Assembly (NCBI RefSeq): GCF_012184415.1
Contig: NZ_VTOX01000006.1
Coordinates: 186,001-250,000, forward strand
DNA from: Ramlibacter lithotrophicus
Lineage (GTDB): Bacteria; Pseudomonadota; Gammaproteobacteria; Burkholderiales; Burkholderiaceae_C
Direction of reading: 5' to 3'
DNA length: 64,000 bases
Positions 9,846-20,477 of the stretch are shown piece by piece. The notes beneath the pieces were generated by a model. That model was not told the origin of the DNA. It searched no databases and saw nothing but the letters and a program-made list of their open reading frames with translations. Position numbers and translations under genes: made by a program. Numbering within the stretch: position 1 is the first letter of the stretch; each line of letters starts with the position of its first letter.

Positions 9846-11144
9846 TCATTGCATCAGGAACTTCAGCGGCACGAGGACGATGTCGGGGAACAGCACCAGC
9901 AGGAACAGCACGGCCAGCTGGGCCAGGAAGAACGGCATCACGCCCTTGAACGCGTCGTCCAGGCTGATGCGGGCGACGCCGGAGACCACGTTCAGCACGG
10001 TGCCCACCGGCGGCGTGATCAGGCCGATGGCGTTGTTCATGATGAACATCACGCCGAAATAGACCGGGTCGATCCCGGCCTTGAGCACCACCGGCATCAG
10101 CACCGGCGTGAGGATCAGCACCGTGGGCGTGAAGTCCAGCGCCGTGCCGATCACGACCACCAGCACCATCATGATGAACATGAGCAGCGTCTTGTTGTCC
10201 AGGAACGGCTCGAGCAGCTTCACGACCTCGCCGGGAATGTTGGCGACGGTGATCAGCCAGGCGCTCACCATGGCCGCCGCCACCAGGAACATCACGACGG
10301 CGGTGGTCTTGCCGGCGGCGAGGATCAGCCCGTACAGCTCGCGCACCTTCAGCTCGCGGTAGATGAACATCCCGACCACGAAGCTGTAGACCGCGGCGAC
10401 GACCGCGGCTTCGGTCGGGGTGAACACGCCCATCTTCATGCCGCCCAGGATCACGACCGGCAGCGCCAGCGCCCAGAAGCCCTCGACGGTGATCTTGAGG
10501 CGCTGCTTCATGGCGACCCGGGGCGCGGGCCGGATGTCGTCGCGCTTGGCGATCCACCACCAGGTGACGCCGATCGCCAGTCCCATCAGGATGCCGGGCA
10601 CGATGCCCGCCAGGAACAGCTTGGTGATGGAGACGTTGCCGGCCACGCCGAACACGATCATGCCGATCGAGGGCGGGATCACCGGCGCGATGATGCCGCC
10701 GGCCGAGATCAGCCCGGCCGAGCGGTTCACCTCGTAGCCGGCGCGCTTCATCATCGGGATCAGCAGCGCAGCGAGCGCCGCCGTGTCGGCGACGGCCGAA
10801 CCGGACAGCGAGGCCATGATGATCGCGGCCATCACCGCCACGTACCCCAGCCCGCCGCGGAAATGCCCGACCCAGGCCGTGGCGAGATTCACGATGCGGC
10901 GCGAGAGCCCGCCGGCGTTCATGAACTCGCCGGCCAGCAGGAAGAACGGCACCGCCAGGAGCGGGAAGTTGTCGGCGCCGTCGACGAAGCGCTGGGCCAG
11001 GATCTGGCTGTCGAACGCCGGTAGCGCCCCGGTCGCCGCCATGAACCACATGAGGGCGAGGCCGCAGACCAGCAGGGCATACGCGATCGGCATGCCGATG
11101 GCCATGGCCCCGAGCAGGCTGAAGACGAAGACACTGACGGTCAT
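9846..11144 (-). CDS. dctM: TRAP transporter large permease DctM family
   Basis: A 432-residue integral membrane protein with about a dozen hydrophobic helices from the N-terminus (TVSVFVFSLLGAMAIGMPIA) to the C-terminus (LFLLVLFPDIVLVPLKFLMQ). It is the substrate-translocating subunit of the TRAP transporter and uses an ion gradient. Family landmarks include PLLAVPFFLLAGEFM, GGIIAPVIPPSIGMIVFG and LITPPVGTVLNVVSGVA. The true start is the ATG at 11144, which overlaps the dctQ stop by four bases; the open frame continues upstream only as an artefact. Confidence 0.96.
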   Translation of the reverse strand: MTVSVFVFSLLGAMAIGMPIAYALLVCGLALMWFMAATGALPAFDSQILAQRFVDGADNFPLLAVPFFLLAGEFMNAGGLSRRIVNLATAWVGHFRGGLGYVAVMAAIIMASLSGSAVADTAALAALLIPMMKRAGYEVNRSAGLISAGGIIAPVIPPSIGMIVFGVAGNVSITKLFLAGIVPGILMGLAIGVTWWWIAKRDDIRPAPRVAMKQRLKITVEGFWALALPVVILGGMKMGVFTPTEAAVVAAVYSFVVGMFIYRELKVRELYGLILAAGKTTAVVMFLVAAAMVSAWLITVANIPGEVVKLLEPFLDNKTLLMFIMMVLVVVIGTALDFTPTVLILTPVLMPVVLKAGIDPVYFGVMFIMNNAIGLITPPVGTVLNVVSGVARISLDDAFKGVMPFFLAQLAVLFLLVLFPDIVLVPLKFLMQ

Positions 11145-11704
11145 GGGCGCACCCCGTCCTTCAGCAGCGCCTCGGTGTCCGTGAGGTCGCCGTGCGGCAT
11201 GTCCTCGGACTCGACCACCTGCACCAGTTCGTCCTCCGTGATCCGGCCGCTGACGAGCCGCCACAGGACGTGCAGGTTGAACAGGGCCATGACCGCGGCC
11301 ACCACGTAGCCGATGCCGTAGATCCAGATCATCGAGATGCCGACCACCGGCGAGACGTTGGTGACCTGGAGTTCGTGCATCTTCCAGGTGCCGACGAAGA
11401 ACAGCACGTTGCACAGGAGCATCAGCGCCTCGCTGATGAACAGGCAGACCTTCTTGCCCAGCCGCGGCAGGTGCTTGACCAGCGTATCCACGCCGAGGTG
11501 GCCACGCTCGCGCATCGCGATCATCGCGCCGATGTACGTCAGCCAGATGAAGCAGTACCGCGACATCTCCTCCGACACCAGGATGCCGGAGTTGAAGGCA
11601 TAGCGCAGCACGACGTTGCCGAACACCATGATGACCATCGCCACCAGGCTGACGACGACGAGCAGTTCCAGCAGCTTGAAGAACAGGTCGACCGGTTTTT
11701 TCAT
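11141..11704 (-). CDS. dctQ: TRAP transporter small permease DctQ family
   Basis: A 187-residue membrane protein with four predicted helices; it is the small permease subunit that partners DctM. Recognisable features are the first helix near residues 12-32, EEMSRYCFIWLTYIGAMIAM around residues 45-64, and a short basic/acidic cytoplasmic tail. It lies between the GntR-family gene (12 bp gap) and dctM (ATGA overlap), so regulator, transporter and enolase-family enzyme are probably one transcription unit. Confidence 0.94.
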   Translation of the reverse strand: MKKPVDLFFKLLELLVVVSLVAMVIMVFGNVVLRYAFNSGILVSEEMSRYCFIWLTYIGAMIAMRERGHLGVDTLVKHLPRLGKKVCLFISEALMLLCNVLFFVGTWKMHELQVTNVSPVVGISMIWIYGIGYVVAAVMALFNLHVLWRLVSGRITEDELVQVVESEDMPHGDLTDTEALLKDGVRP

Positions 11705-11716
11705 GTTGTTTGCGAG

Positions 11717-12460
11717 TCAGGCGGCCTTCAGCAGGACCGTTGCGCGAGCAACCGGATCGCCGCCGCGGCTGGCCAACACGTCCTCGATGTCCTCGTTGGC
11801 GCCGGCGATCAGGACCAGGATGGCCTGCTCGGCGGCAGCCGGATTGTGCGCGATCACGGCATCCAGCACCGCGCGGTGCAGCGGCAGCGAATGGCGCGGA
11901 CCGTCCTCCCGCGTCGTCGAGATCTCGAAACTGGTCCGCAGCAGGGCACTGAGCACCTTGCTCATCTGCACGATCATCCGGTTGTGCGAGGCTCGCAGCA
12001 GCCCCTGGTGAAAGCGCAGGTCGCAGGCCACGTAGTCGCCGCCGCCGCCCTCGGCCGCGCTGCGCATCGATTCAAACGCGGCTTCGATCTCTGCCAGGTC
12101 CTCGTGCGTGGCGCGTTCGGCCGCGAGCCGCACGGCGGCCGGCTCCATCACCCGGCGCAGGTCCTGCAGGTCGCGCAGGAAGTCGCGCGTCAGCCCCGCC
12201 TTGGACTTCCAGGCGATGACGTCGGGATCGAACCAGTTCCACTGGTCCTCGCTCAGGACGCGGGTGCCGACCTTCGGCCCGGTCGAGACGAGTCCCTTGG
12301 CGATCAGGGACTTGACGGCCTCGCGCACCACGGTGCGGCTCACGCCGAGTTCCTCGCACAGCATCGGCTCCGGCGGCACGACGGCGCCCGCGGCGTACTG
12401 CCCGGCGACGATGGCGGCGCCGAGGTGGTCGACAGTGTTGCCGTGGACGTTCTTGATCAT
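11717..12460 (-). CDS. FadR-subfamily GntR transcriptional regulator of the sugar-acid locus
   Basis: A 247-residue regulator. The N-terminal winged helix-turn-helix covers about residues 10-75 (LCEELGVSRTVVREAVKSLI, then GLVSTGPKVGTRVL). The C-terminal FCD effector domain covers about 90-235; its likely metal/ligand positions include D-L-R-F-H at about 150 and LHRAVLDAVIAHN. FadR-type regulators with sugar-acid ligands commonly repress adjacent catabolic genes, so it probably represses both divergent units until an aldonate or its keto-deoxy product appears. A site matching the FadR-subfamily consensus lies in the intergenic region at 12488-12498. Confidence 0.92.
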   Translation of the reverse strand: MIKNVHGNTVDHLGAAIVAGQYAAGAVVPPEPMLCEELGVSRTVVREAVKSLIAKGLVSTGPKVGTRVLSEDQWNWFDPDVIAWKSKAGLTRDFLRDLQDLRRVMEPAAVRLAAERATHEDLAEIEAAFESMRSAAEGGGGDYVACDLRFHQGLLRASHNRMIVQMSKVLSALLRTSFEISTTREDGPRHSLPLHRAVLDAVIAHNPAAAEQAILVLIAGANEDIEDVLASRGGDPVARATVLLKAA

Positions 12461-12487
12461 GGTTTGCCCTAGGTTGGGGCGCACCAA

Positions 12488-12498
12488 TGGTATGACGA
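12488..12498. promoter_or_regulatory. Candidate GntR (FadR-type) operator
   Basis: TGGTATGACGA fits the known FadR-subfamily pattern TNGTNNNACNA exactly. It sits in the 69-bp gap between the divergent GntR gene and the IlvD/Edd-family dehydratase gene, where one operator could control both directions. It is embedded in a looser inverted repeat, GGTAT...ATACG. Confidence 0.5.
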
Positions 12499-12529
12499 TA
12501 ATACGAATGCACCATCCCGGACTAACCCT

Positions 12530-14269
<1,740 letters not shown>

Positions 14270-14321
14270 CGGACTGCCGCGGCGCGACAGCGCGGCGCTG
14301 CAGGGCAACGATCGGCATTCC

Positions 14322-15215
14322 ATGAGCACCCTCATCGGCGTCGACTGGGGCACCTCCTCGCTGCGCGCGGCGCGGCTGGACGCCGCCGGCGAGGTGCTCG
14401 AGGAGCGCTCGCTGCCGCGCGGCATCCTCACCGTGCCGGCCGGCGGCTTTCCCGCGGTGTTCGACGAAGCGTGCGGCGACTGGATGCGCGAACCCGGTGC
14501 GCTGGCCCTGCTCTGCGGCATGGCCGGCAGCCGGCAAGGCTGGGTCGAGGCGCCGTACGCCGGCTGTCCCGCGGGTTTCGCCGACGTCGCGGCGCAACTC
14601 ACGTGGATCGAACCGGGCCGCATCGCGCTGGTGCCCGGCCTCACGTGCCACGAGCACGGCGTGCCCGACGTCATGCGCGGGGAGGAGACGCAGGTCTTCG
14701 GCGCCCTGGAGTTGCTGGGACTGCAGTCGGCGCTGCTGGTGCTGCCCGGCACGCACAGCAAGTGGGTGCGGGTGATCGACGGCGGCATCGACCGCTTCGC
14801 GACTTTCATGACCGGCGAGTGCTACGGCCTGCTGCGCCAGCATTCGATCCTCGCGCGCATGATGCCGGCCGGCGACGGCGAGCTCGATGCGGCCGCCTTC
14901 GTGCAAGGGGTGCACCACGCGCGCCGCAGCGGCACCTTGCTGCACGCGGCTTTCAGCGCCCGCACCCTCGCCTTGTTCGAGCGTCTGGCGCCGGCCGCCG
15001 TGCCGAGCTACCTGTCGGGCCTCGTCATCGGCGAGGAACTTCGGGTGCAGGACCTGCGCGGCACGCTCAGCGTCGCCGTCATCGGGGCGCAGGCGCTCAC
15101 CTGCCGTTACGAACTCGCGCTCGCCACGCTGGGCGTCACCGTCACCCGCGTCGGCTCGCAGGCGACGTGGCGCGGCCTGCGGGCGATCGCCTCCACATTG
15201 CAGGGAACATCGTGA
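14322..15215 (+). CDS. dgoK: 2-dehydro-3-deoxygalactonokinase
   Basis: A 297-residue sugar-acid kinase that phosphorylates 2-keto-3-deoxygalactonate with ATP in the De Ley-Doudoroff pathway. The N-terminus [17 protein letters not shown] is the phosphate-binding strand of the family, and [28 protein letters not shown] and [16 protein letters not shown] are characteristic DgoK segments. The gene is 52 bp after the dehydratase. Its stop overlaps the GTG start of the aldolase gene, so kinase and aldolase are probably made together. Confidence 0.93.
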   Translation: MSTLIGVDWGTSSLRAARLDAAGEVLEERSLPRGILTVPAGGFPAVFDEACGDWMREPGALALLCGMAGSRQGWVEAPYAGCPAGFADVAAQLTWIEPGRIALVPGLTCHEHGVPDVMRGEETQVFGALELLGLQSALLVLPGTHSKWVRVIDGGIDRFATFMTGECYGLLRQHSILARMMPAGDGELDAAAFVQGVHHARRSGTLLHAAFSARTLALFERLAPAAVPSYLSGLVIGEELRVQDLRGTLSVAVIGAQALTCRYELALATLGVTVTRVGSQATWRGLRAIASTLQGTS

Positions 15216-15850
15216 GCCCCGGCACCCCATTCCGCGACGCCTTCGCCGCCTGCCCGCTGGTGGCCATCCTGCGCGGCATCACGCCGCCGGAAGCGCAGCC
15301 GGTCGGCCAGGCCCTGGTCGCGGCCGGCTGGCGCCTGATCGAGGTTCCGCTCAATTCGCCCGATCCGCTGGCCAGCATCGCCGCGCTCGCCGCGGCCTTC
15401 CCGCAGGCGATGGTCGGCGCCGGCACGGTGCTGCACCCGGCGCAGGTGGCCCTGGTGCATGCGGCCGGTGGCCGGCTGATCGTGGCACCGAACTTCAATC
15501 CCGAAGTCGTGCGCGAGGCCATGCGCCTGGGCATGCAGTGCCTGCCCGGCGTGTTCACCGCCACCGAAGCCTTCGCCGCGCTGGACGCCGGCGCGACCGG
15601 CCTGAAGCTGTTTCCGGCGGAGATGATCCCGCCGGCGGGCGTGAAGGCGCTGCGCGCGGTGCTGCCGCGCGAGACGCTCGTGCTCCCGGTCGGCGGCATC
15701 ACGCCGGGCAACATGGCAGCGTACCGGGCGGCCGGCGCCGACGGCTTCGGCATCGGCTCGGCGCTGTACAAGCCCGGTGCCACGGCCGCGCAGGTCGAGC
15801 GCAGCGCCCACGAGTTCCTCGCGGCATGGGCAGGTACCATGCGCGCATGA
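15212..15850 (+). CDS. dgoA: 2-dehydro-3-deoxy-6-phosphogalactonate aldolase
   Basis: A 212-residue class I aldolase of the KDPG/KDPGal family that splits 2-keto-3-deoxy-6-phosphogalactonate into pyruvate and glyceraldehyde 3-phosphate. Landmarks in order: [11 protein letters not shown], the catalytic glutamate in [12 protein letters not shown] (the PLNSP form is typical of DgoA), VGAGTVL, and the Schiff-base lysine in [11 protein letters not shown], then [11 protein letters not shown]. The start is a GTG overlapping the dgoK stop. Its own stop overlaps the SDR start (ATGA). A second, Eda-type aldolase of the same fold is encoded at 23157-23798. Confidence 0.94.
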   Translation: MSPGTPFRDAFAACPLVAILRGITPPEAQPVGQALVAAGWRLIEVPLNSPDPLASIAALAAAFPQAMVGAGTVLHPAQVALVHAAGGRLIVAPNFNPEVVREAMRLGMQCLPGVFTATEAFAALDAGATGLKLFPAEMIPPAGVKALRAVLPRETLVLPVGGITPGNMAAYRAAGADGFGIGSALYKPGATAAQVERSAHEFLAAWAGTMRA

Positions 15851-16665
15851 ACCCGCCCGCACCTTCCAACACCGTTTCCTTCGGCCTCGGCGATCGGGTC
15901 TGCGTCGTGACCGGCGGCGCGCAAGGCATAGGCGAGGCGTGCGCACGGCGCTTCGCGGGGGAAGGCGCGCACACCGTCATCGCCGACGTCGCCGACGAGC
16001 GCGGCCAGGCGCTGGCGGCCGAACTCGGCGCGATCTACGTGCACTGCGACGTGGGCGACAAGGCGCAGGTCGACGCCGCCGTGGCCCGGGTGCTGCAGGC
16101 GCACGGGCGCATCGACGTGCTGGTCAACAACGCCGGCATCTTCAAGGCCGCGGACTTCCTCGACGTGACCGAGGCCGACTACGACGCCGTGCTGCGCGTG
16201 AACCTGAAGGGATCCTTCCTGATGGGACAGGCCGTCGCGCGCGAGATGGCGAAGGCGGCGCCGCGGACCGCGGCCGCAGGCCAGGCCACGCGGGGCGCGA
16301 TCGTCAACATGAGTTCGGTCAACGCGGTGCTGACGATCCCGACGATCTCCACCTACAACATGAGCAAGGGCGGCGTGAACCAGCTCACGCGCGTGATGGC
16401 GCTGTCGCTTGCCGACAAGGGCATCCGCGTGAACGCCGTCGCGCCGGGCACCATCGCGACCGAACTGGCCGCGAAATCCGTGCTCACCAGCGAGGAAGCG
16501 AAGCAGCGGATCATGAGCCGCACCCCGATGCGGCGCTTCGGGGAGCCGTCGGAGGTCGCCGACTGCGTCGCCTTCCTGGCCAGCGATGCGGCCAGCTACA
16601 TCACGGGCGAAATCGTCGTGATCGACGGCGGTCGCATGACGCTGAATTACACGGTCCCGACGTAA
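15847..16665 (+). CDS. SDR-family dehydrogenase, probably sugar dehydrogenase
   Basis: A 272-residue classical short-chain dehydrogenase. The cofactor loop is [17 protein letters not shown], with NNAG at about residue 97; the catalytic serine is in NMSSVNAV and the Y-x3-K pair in TYNMSKGG. The aspartate after strand 2 ([10 protein letters not shown]) favours NAD+ over NADP+. As the last gene of an aldonate operon it could oxidise the free sugar (for example galactose or arabinose) to its lactone, the first step of the pathway, but other polyol or keto-acid substrates are possible. No lactonase gene is present nearby. Confidence 0.85.
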   Translation: MNPPAPSNTVSFGLGDRVCVVTGGAQGIGEACARRFAGEGAHTVIADVADERGQALAAELGAIYVHCDVGDKAQVDAAVARVLQAHGRIDVLVNNAGIFKAADFLDVTEADYDAVLRVNLKGSFLMGQAVAREMAKAAPRTAAAGQATRGAIVNMSSVNAVLTIPTISTYNMSKGGVNQLTRVMALSLADKGIRVNAVAPGTIATELAAKSVLTSEEAKQRIMSRTPMRRFGEPSEVADCVAFLASDAASYITGEIVVIDGGRMTLNYTVPT

Positions 16666-16771
16666 CAAGCGCTTACAGTCAGACTCTACCGTAGAAACCG
16701 CTCGTCGGTAGCGCGCTGCCTGCTGTCCTCCCGCCGCCGTGCCGCGCCGGGCGCGCCGCCAAGATCGGGGA

Positions 16772-17317
16772 GTGAACGAGCTCCTGACCTCCCCCTTGCT
16801 GCTGCTGCCAGTCTTCGCCGTGGTGGTGGCCGTGCTGCACACGCTGATCCAGCGCATCCGGCGCCGGCGGCGACAGCGCCGCGAGCGCGGGGGCCAGCTG
16901 ATACACGAGCTCAAGGCCTATTCGGCCTGGGTCGAATCGCTCCGTGGCGAGCCGCCGCCGACCGGCGAGGCCGAAGAGCTCACGCCCGCGCAGGCGCTGC
17001 GCGACGCCCGGACAATCGCACAGGCGCACTTTCCGCAGCTGGCACAGAGCATGCTGCGACTGCTGCGGGCCGACAGCGAGCTGATGCGCCACCTCTGGGA
17101 GCAGAAGCTGCTGCGCCTGAGCGAACCGGGCGCCTGGGTGTCCTACGAGCGCGACCCCGAGTACCGCGCGTTGCGCGACGCGCAGGAAGACCTGATCGAC
17201 GCGATCATCGCGCGCTGCCAGGCGCTGACCGGCGACCGCGGCCCCCGCTGGCACAACACGCGGCTGGACCCCGAGTTCTTTACGTCGATGGGAGTGACCT
17301 CCAGTCCGTCCCGCTGA
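16772..17317 (+). CDS. Hypothetical single-pass membrane protein
   Basis: A 181-residue protein of unknown function. GTG at 16772 is chosen because it is preceded by GGGGA and places the only hydrophobic helix (SPLLLLPVFAVVVAVLH) at residues 6-24. A very basic stretch follows (RIRRRRRQRRER), so the rest is probably cytoplasmic. That part is helical and charged, without a motif I recognise. It converges with the DsbG-like gene, 31 bp away. Confidence 0.65.
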   Translation: MNELLTSPLLLLPVFAVVVAVLHTLIQRIRRRRRQRRERGGQLIHELKAYSAWVESLRGEPPPTGEAEELTPAQALRDARTIAQAHFPQLAQSMLRLLRADSELMRHLWEQKLLRLSEPGAWVSYERDPEYRALRDAQEDLIDAIIARCQALTGDRGPRWHNTRLDPEFFTSMGVTSSPSR

Positions 17318-17348
17318 ACGGCGCGGACTGGAGACCCGCGGCGCGGCT

Positions 17349-17939
17349 CTACTGTGCCGGCGCCTGCAGCCCCAGGCGGGCCGCCAGTTCCGCCGTCGGC
17401 ATCGAACCTTCGGCCGTCACCAGCTGGCCGGTCTGCGCGTGCAGTGCGACGATCGAGGGCACCGACGCGAATCCCATGCGCGTGAGCAGATCGGTGTTCT
17501 TCTTGACCTGCTCCTTCTGGGCGTCGACGCCGCTGGCGGCCGTGATGCCGCCGGTCTTGGCCAGGATCGACGCCTCGTTCTCTTCCATCTTCGCCACCGG
17601 GTCGGACGCGGCCAGGATGGTGGCGCCTTGCGCCATGCCCGTGGCGCCGCTGAACGCCACCGGGATCCAGACGAACTTGGCCTGGTTCTTCAGCGGCTTG
17701 GCCTGCTGCCAGAGCACGGCGCAATGCGGGCACTGCGGGTCGAAGAAAACGTACACGGTGCGCGTGGCCATCGGCGTGCCGACGACGAAGCCCTTGGCTT
17801 CGGCTTCGATCGCGGCCGTGGTGACCGGCGTCTTGGCGGCCGGGGCCGCAGCGGGCTCGGCCGGGGCGGCTGCGTCCTTGCAGCCGGCGAGCAGCATGGC
17901 CGCGGCCAGCAGGGCGCCGGCGAACTTCAGGAGTTTCAT
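17349..17939 (-). CDS. DsbG/DsbC-like thiol:disulfide interchange lipoprotein
   Basis: A 196-residue periplasmic thioredoxin-fold protein. The N-terminus is a lipoprotein signal with lipobox LLAGC (Cys at about residue 20). An Ala/Pro linker follows, then VYVFFDPQCPHCAVLW, which carries the redox motif CPHC seen in DsbA/DsbG-type enzymes. A cis-proline-like segment FASVPSIV lies near residue 160. It lacks the long dimerisation domain of DsbC, so it is a short single-domain relative, probably anchored to a membrane. The redox partner is not evident from neighbours. Confidence 0.85.
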   Translation of the reverse strand: MKLLKFAGALLAAAMLLAGCKDAAAPAEPAAAPAAKTPVTTAAIEAEAKGFVVGTPMATRTVYVFFDPQCPHCAVLWQQAKPLKNQAKFVWIPVAFSGATGMAQGATILAASDPVAKMEENEASILAKTGGITAASGVDAQKEQVKKNTDLLTRMGFASVPSIVALHAQTGQLVTAEGSMPTAELAARLGLQAPAQ

Positions 17940-18012
17940 GGGAGAAAGCCTCGAGGGAAGACGAAGGAAACGCCGACGATACCAAACCGGGGGCGGACGC
18001 TGCTGCGCTATC

Positions 18013-20145
18013 TCAACCGAACGGCCAGGCGGCGGCGGCGGCGGGCTCTGGGACCTGGCCGGGGCGCGGGGCGCTGCGCAGTTGGCCGCAGCGCTGGCGC
18101 AAGCCGTCGCGCAACTGGCGATGGCGCTGCGCGAACGGATCGGCGCCCACCGGTGGCGGCCAGGCGGCGAGCTTGTCCAGGCAGTTCGCGGCGGTCAACT
18201 CCGGCCCCAGGGACACCAGCGTGCGCTCCAGGGCGGCCAGGCTGCCGTCGCCCCGCCCGCCCCGGTAGCGCTCGAGGTCCGCGGCGGCCGCCTGCCAGCG
18301 CTGCACGGCCGGCTCGCCGGCGAACGTCCCCGCCGCCGCCAGCAGCGGGGCCACCTGGCGCACGGCCGCCTCCAGCCGGCTCACCTGCGGCGCCAGGACG
18401 TGGCGCAGCGTGAGCCCGTCCATCGCGCCCAATGCCGCCAGCAGCGGCGAGCCTTCACCGGTCCACCAGCCGAAGTCCTGCAGCCGCGGCGAGGCGAAGT
18501 CCGACCGGGCGAGCGCCTGCTCGGCGACGCCCAGGCGGGCCACGAGATCGCCGGTCACGAGCATCCGCAGCAGGTGCGCGCGGTCGCGAGCGCCGAGCTG
18601 CACCAGCAGCGACTCGACCCGGGCGACCAGCTGCTGCTGCGCGCCCCACGCCGCGAGGTCCGGCGGGGCGTCGGCGCTCGCCGTCACCAGCGCCTGCGCC
18701 GCGGCGTGCTCGACGTGCCGGGCGAACTGGCGGTCCACCGCCTGCGCGATCCCGCTGCGTGCGCCGGCCGGGAATCGCGGCAGGTGCTCGGCCCGGAACC
18801 GGCGCCGCGCCTGCGCGAGCTCCAGCGCGCCGGCCAGCCGCTGCAGGTCCCACCTGATCGCGCCCGGCGGCGCATCGGGAAAGGCAGCGTCCCCCGGCAT
18901 CGCCATGTACGGCTCCTGCAGCAGCGCCGCCAGCCGGTCGCGCAGGACCAGGCGCTGCGGCGACAGCACGTAGCGGCCCTCGCCTTCGCGCCAGACCAGT
19001 GCCGGCTCGAGACCGGCACCGAGCGATGTCGCCAGCCGGCCGCGCAATCGCTGCAAAGCCCGGCCCGACTGCTGGCTCAGCTGCTGCACGGTTTCGCTGC
19101 CCAGCAGGCCGATCCGGGCCACCCGGGCGAGCGCCGCGTCGTGCGCCGGGCCGAGACCGCGGCTGGCGCCGCCCAGCCAGCCGCTGTCGCCGGCATCGAG
19201 CAGGCGTTCCTGTTCGCCGATCAAGGCGACCATCGCATGCCAGCGCTCCAGCGTCTGTGCCGGAAGACGCCCCGCCCCCGGCCGCAGGAACGCGGCCAGG
19301 TGCGGTGCCAGTTGCTGCTCGCTCGCCAGCAGATCGTTGCGCTCGAACACGCGCGCGTCGAGCAGCGCCATGCGCCTGGCGAGGCTGCAGCGCACCGCCT
19401 GCTGCAGCCGTGCCGTGCGCAGACCGTGCTGCGGCCGCTCGGACGGGCGCAGCACCTGCCGCACCCGCGCGGCGCTGTGCGACAGGCGTTCCGGCGGCTC
19501 CGCGGCCAGCGCGTACCGCACCAGCAGCCGCAGCGGCTCGGCGCCGTCCCCGCTGCCGGGCGACTGCAGTTCCTCCAGCGCCTGCACGGCGCGGTCGAGT
19601 TGCTCGATCTGGTCGAGGTGCGCGAGGACACTGCGCAGCTCCGGCAGTTCATCGCCGCGCGCCCCGGGCTGGAAGAAGCTCGGCGCGAGTGCCGGCGCGG
19701 CGCAGCCACCAGCCGTGAGCAGTTCACCGGTCGCGGGATGACGCGCGACGCCGGACAGTTGCCCGGCCCGCTCGTCCAGCTCGCGGCGGATGGTGTCGAC
19801 GGCAATCTCGCTGAATTCGCGCTCGATGCGCTGCGCAAGCCGTTCGCGCAGGTCGTCGAAGCGGGGCCAGGCGCCCGGCATGAACACGGTCCACCGGCCG
19901 TCGTCGTGCAGCCGGTCGCCGGCGGCCAGCAGGGCCAGCGCCTTGCTGCGGTACCACTCGCGCGGAATCGGCTCGCGCCGTTCGGCCATGCGCACCCGGA
20001 AGGCCCGGTCCGCCCGGATCTGCAGCAGCACCTGCACCAGCTCGCGGTCCCAAGCAGCCAGATGGACCGCCGCCGTCGCCAGTCCCAGCGCCCAGGCCGC
20101 CAGCAGCGCGATGGCCACGCCCCGCGCGAGCCATGCCAGCTTCAC
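18013..20145 (-). CDS. Large hypothetical membrane-anchored protein
   Basis: A 710-residue protein. GTG 20145 is chosen because it overlaps the stop of the small upstream gene (GTGA), suggesting coupled translation. One membrane helix lies at about residues 9-31 (IALLAAWALGLATAAVHLAA), followed by a long alpha-helical region rich in Leu, Ala and Arg. I see no catalytic motif. The segment LRLLVRYALAAEPPERLS and the general plan (one TM helix, long helical periplasmic part) faintly recall the C-terminal half of the type VI protein TssM/IcmF. The usual NTPase domain is missing and no other type VI genes are nearby, so this is only a suggestion. A conserved-domain search would be needed to settle its family. 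Confidence 0.7.
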   Translation of the reverse strand: MKLAWLARGVAIALLAAWALGLATAAVHLAAWDRELVQVLLQIRADRAFRVRMAERREPIPREWYRSKALALLAAGDRLHDDGRWTVFMPGAWPRFDDLRERLAQRIEREFSEIAVDTIRRELDERAGQLSGVARHPATGELLTAGGCAAPALAPSFFQPGARGDELPELRSVLAHLDQIEQLDRAVQALEELQSPGSGDGAEPLRLLVRYALAAEPPERLSHSAARVRQVLRPSERPQHGLRTARLQQAVRCSLARRMALLDARVFERNDLLASEQQLAPHLAAFLRPGAGRLPAQTLERWHAMVALIGEQERLLDAGDSGWLGGASRGLGPAHDAALARVARIGLLGSETVQQLSQQSGRALQRLRGRLATSLGAGLEPALVWREGEGRYVLSPQRLVLRDRLAALLQEPYMAMPGDAAFPDAPPGAIRWDLQRLAGALELAQARRRFRAEHLPRFPAGARSGIAQAVDRQFARHVEHAAAQALVTASADAPPDLAAWGAQQQLVARVESLLVQLGARDRAHLLRMLVTGDLVARLGVAEQALARSDFASPRLQDFGWWTGEGSPLLAALGAMDGLTLRHVLAPQVSRLEAAVRQVAPLLAAAGTFAGEPAVQRWQAAAADLERYRGGRGDGSLAALERTLVSLGPELTAANCLDKLAAWPPPVGADPFAQRHRQLRDGLRQRCGQLRSAPRPGQVPEPAAAAAWPFG

Positions 20146-20351
20146 GGCAAGCCTCCGCCGGCCACGTCCGTGTCGAGCAGTTCGCGCACCGGCCAGGAAT
20201 GCCAGAGCCACAGCGTTTCGGACAGCCCCAGCAAGGTGCACGCCGCCAGCACCCACAGCAGCCAGAACCAGCGCGACCGCCACGCCCGCACCAGCCACGA
20301 GCGGCTGTCCCCGGCGGCCGCATCGTCCGAGGCGGAGTGCTCAACAGCCAT
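20142..20351 (-). CDS. Small membrane protein coupled to the 710-residue protein
   Basis: A 69-residue protein with one strongly hydrophobic, Trp-rich helix at about residues 28-49 (WFWLLWVLAACTLLGLSETL), a charged N-terminus and a short periplasmic-type tail. Its stop codon overlaps the GTG of the following large gene, so the two probably form an obligate pair such as subunits of one membrane complex. No family is recognised. Confidence 0.65.
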   Translation of the reverse strand: MAVEHSASDDAAAGDSRSWLVRAWRSRWFWLLWVLAACTLLGLSETLWLWHSWPVRELLDTDVAGGGLP

Positions 20352-20477
20352 GATGCGTCCTGCCTGCCGGTGAATTGCGAGCAGGAAATTATGGGTTGCG
20401 CGTGACGGGCCGTGTGCCGGACGGCACGAGAGTTTCGAAGATCGCGGATGCTTACGCGGGGGGCGCGGCGCGGCCGG

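Noticed and set aside
18013..20351. Type VI secretion locus around a TssM-like protein
   Set aside because: No tssB, tssC, hcp, vgrG or clpV genes are near, and the NTPase domain of TssM is missing. The resemblance is too weak to name the gene.
17476..20373. A 965-codon open frame on the plus strand
   Set aside because: Its composition is Arg/Gln/Ala-rich without domains, and it is antisense to the DsbG-like gene and the 710-residue protein gene.
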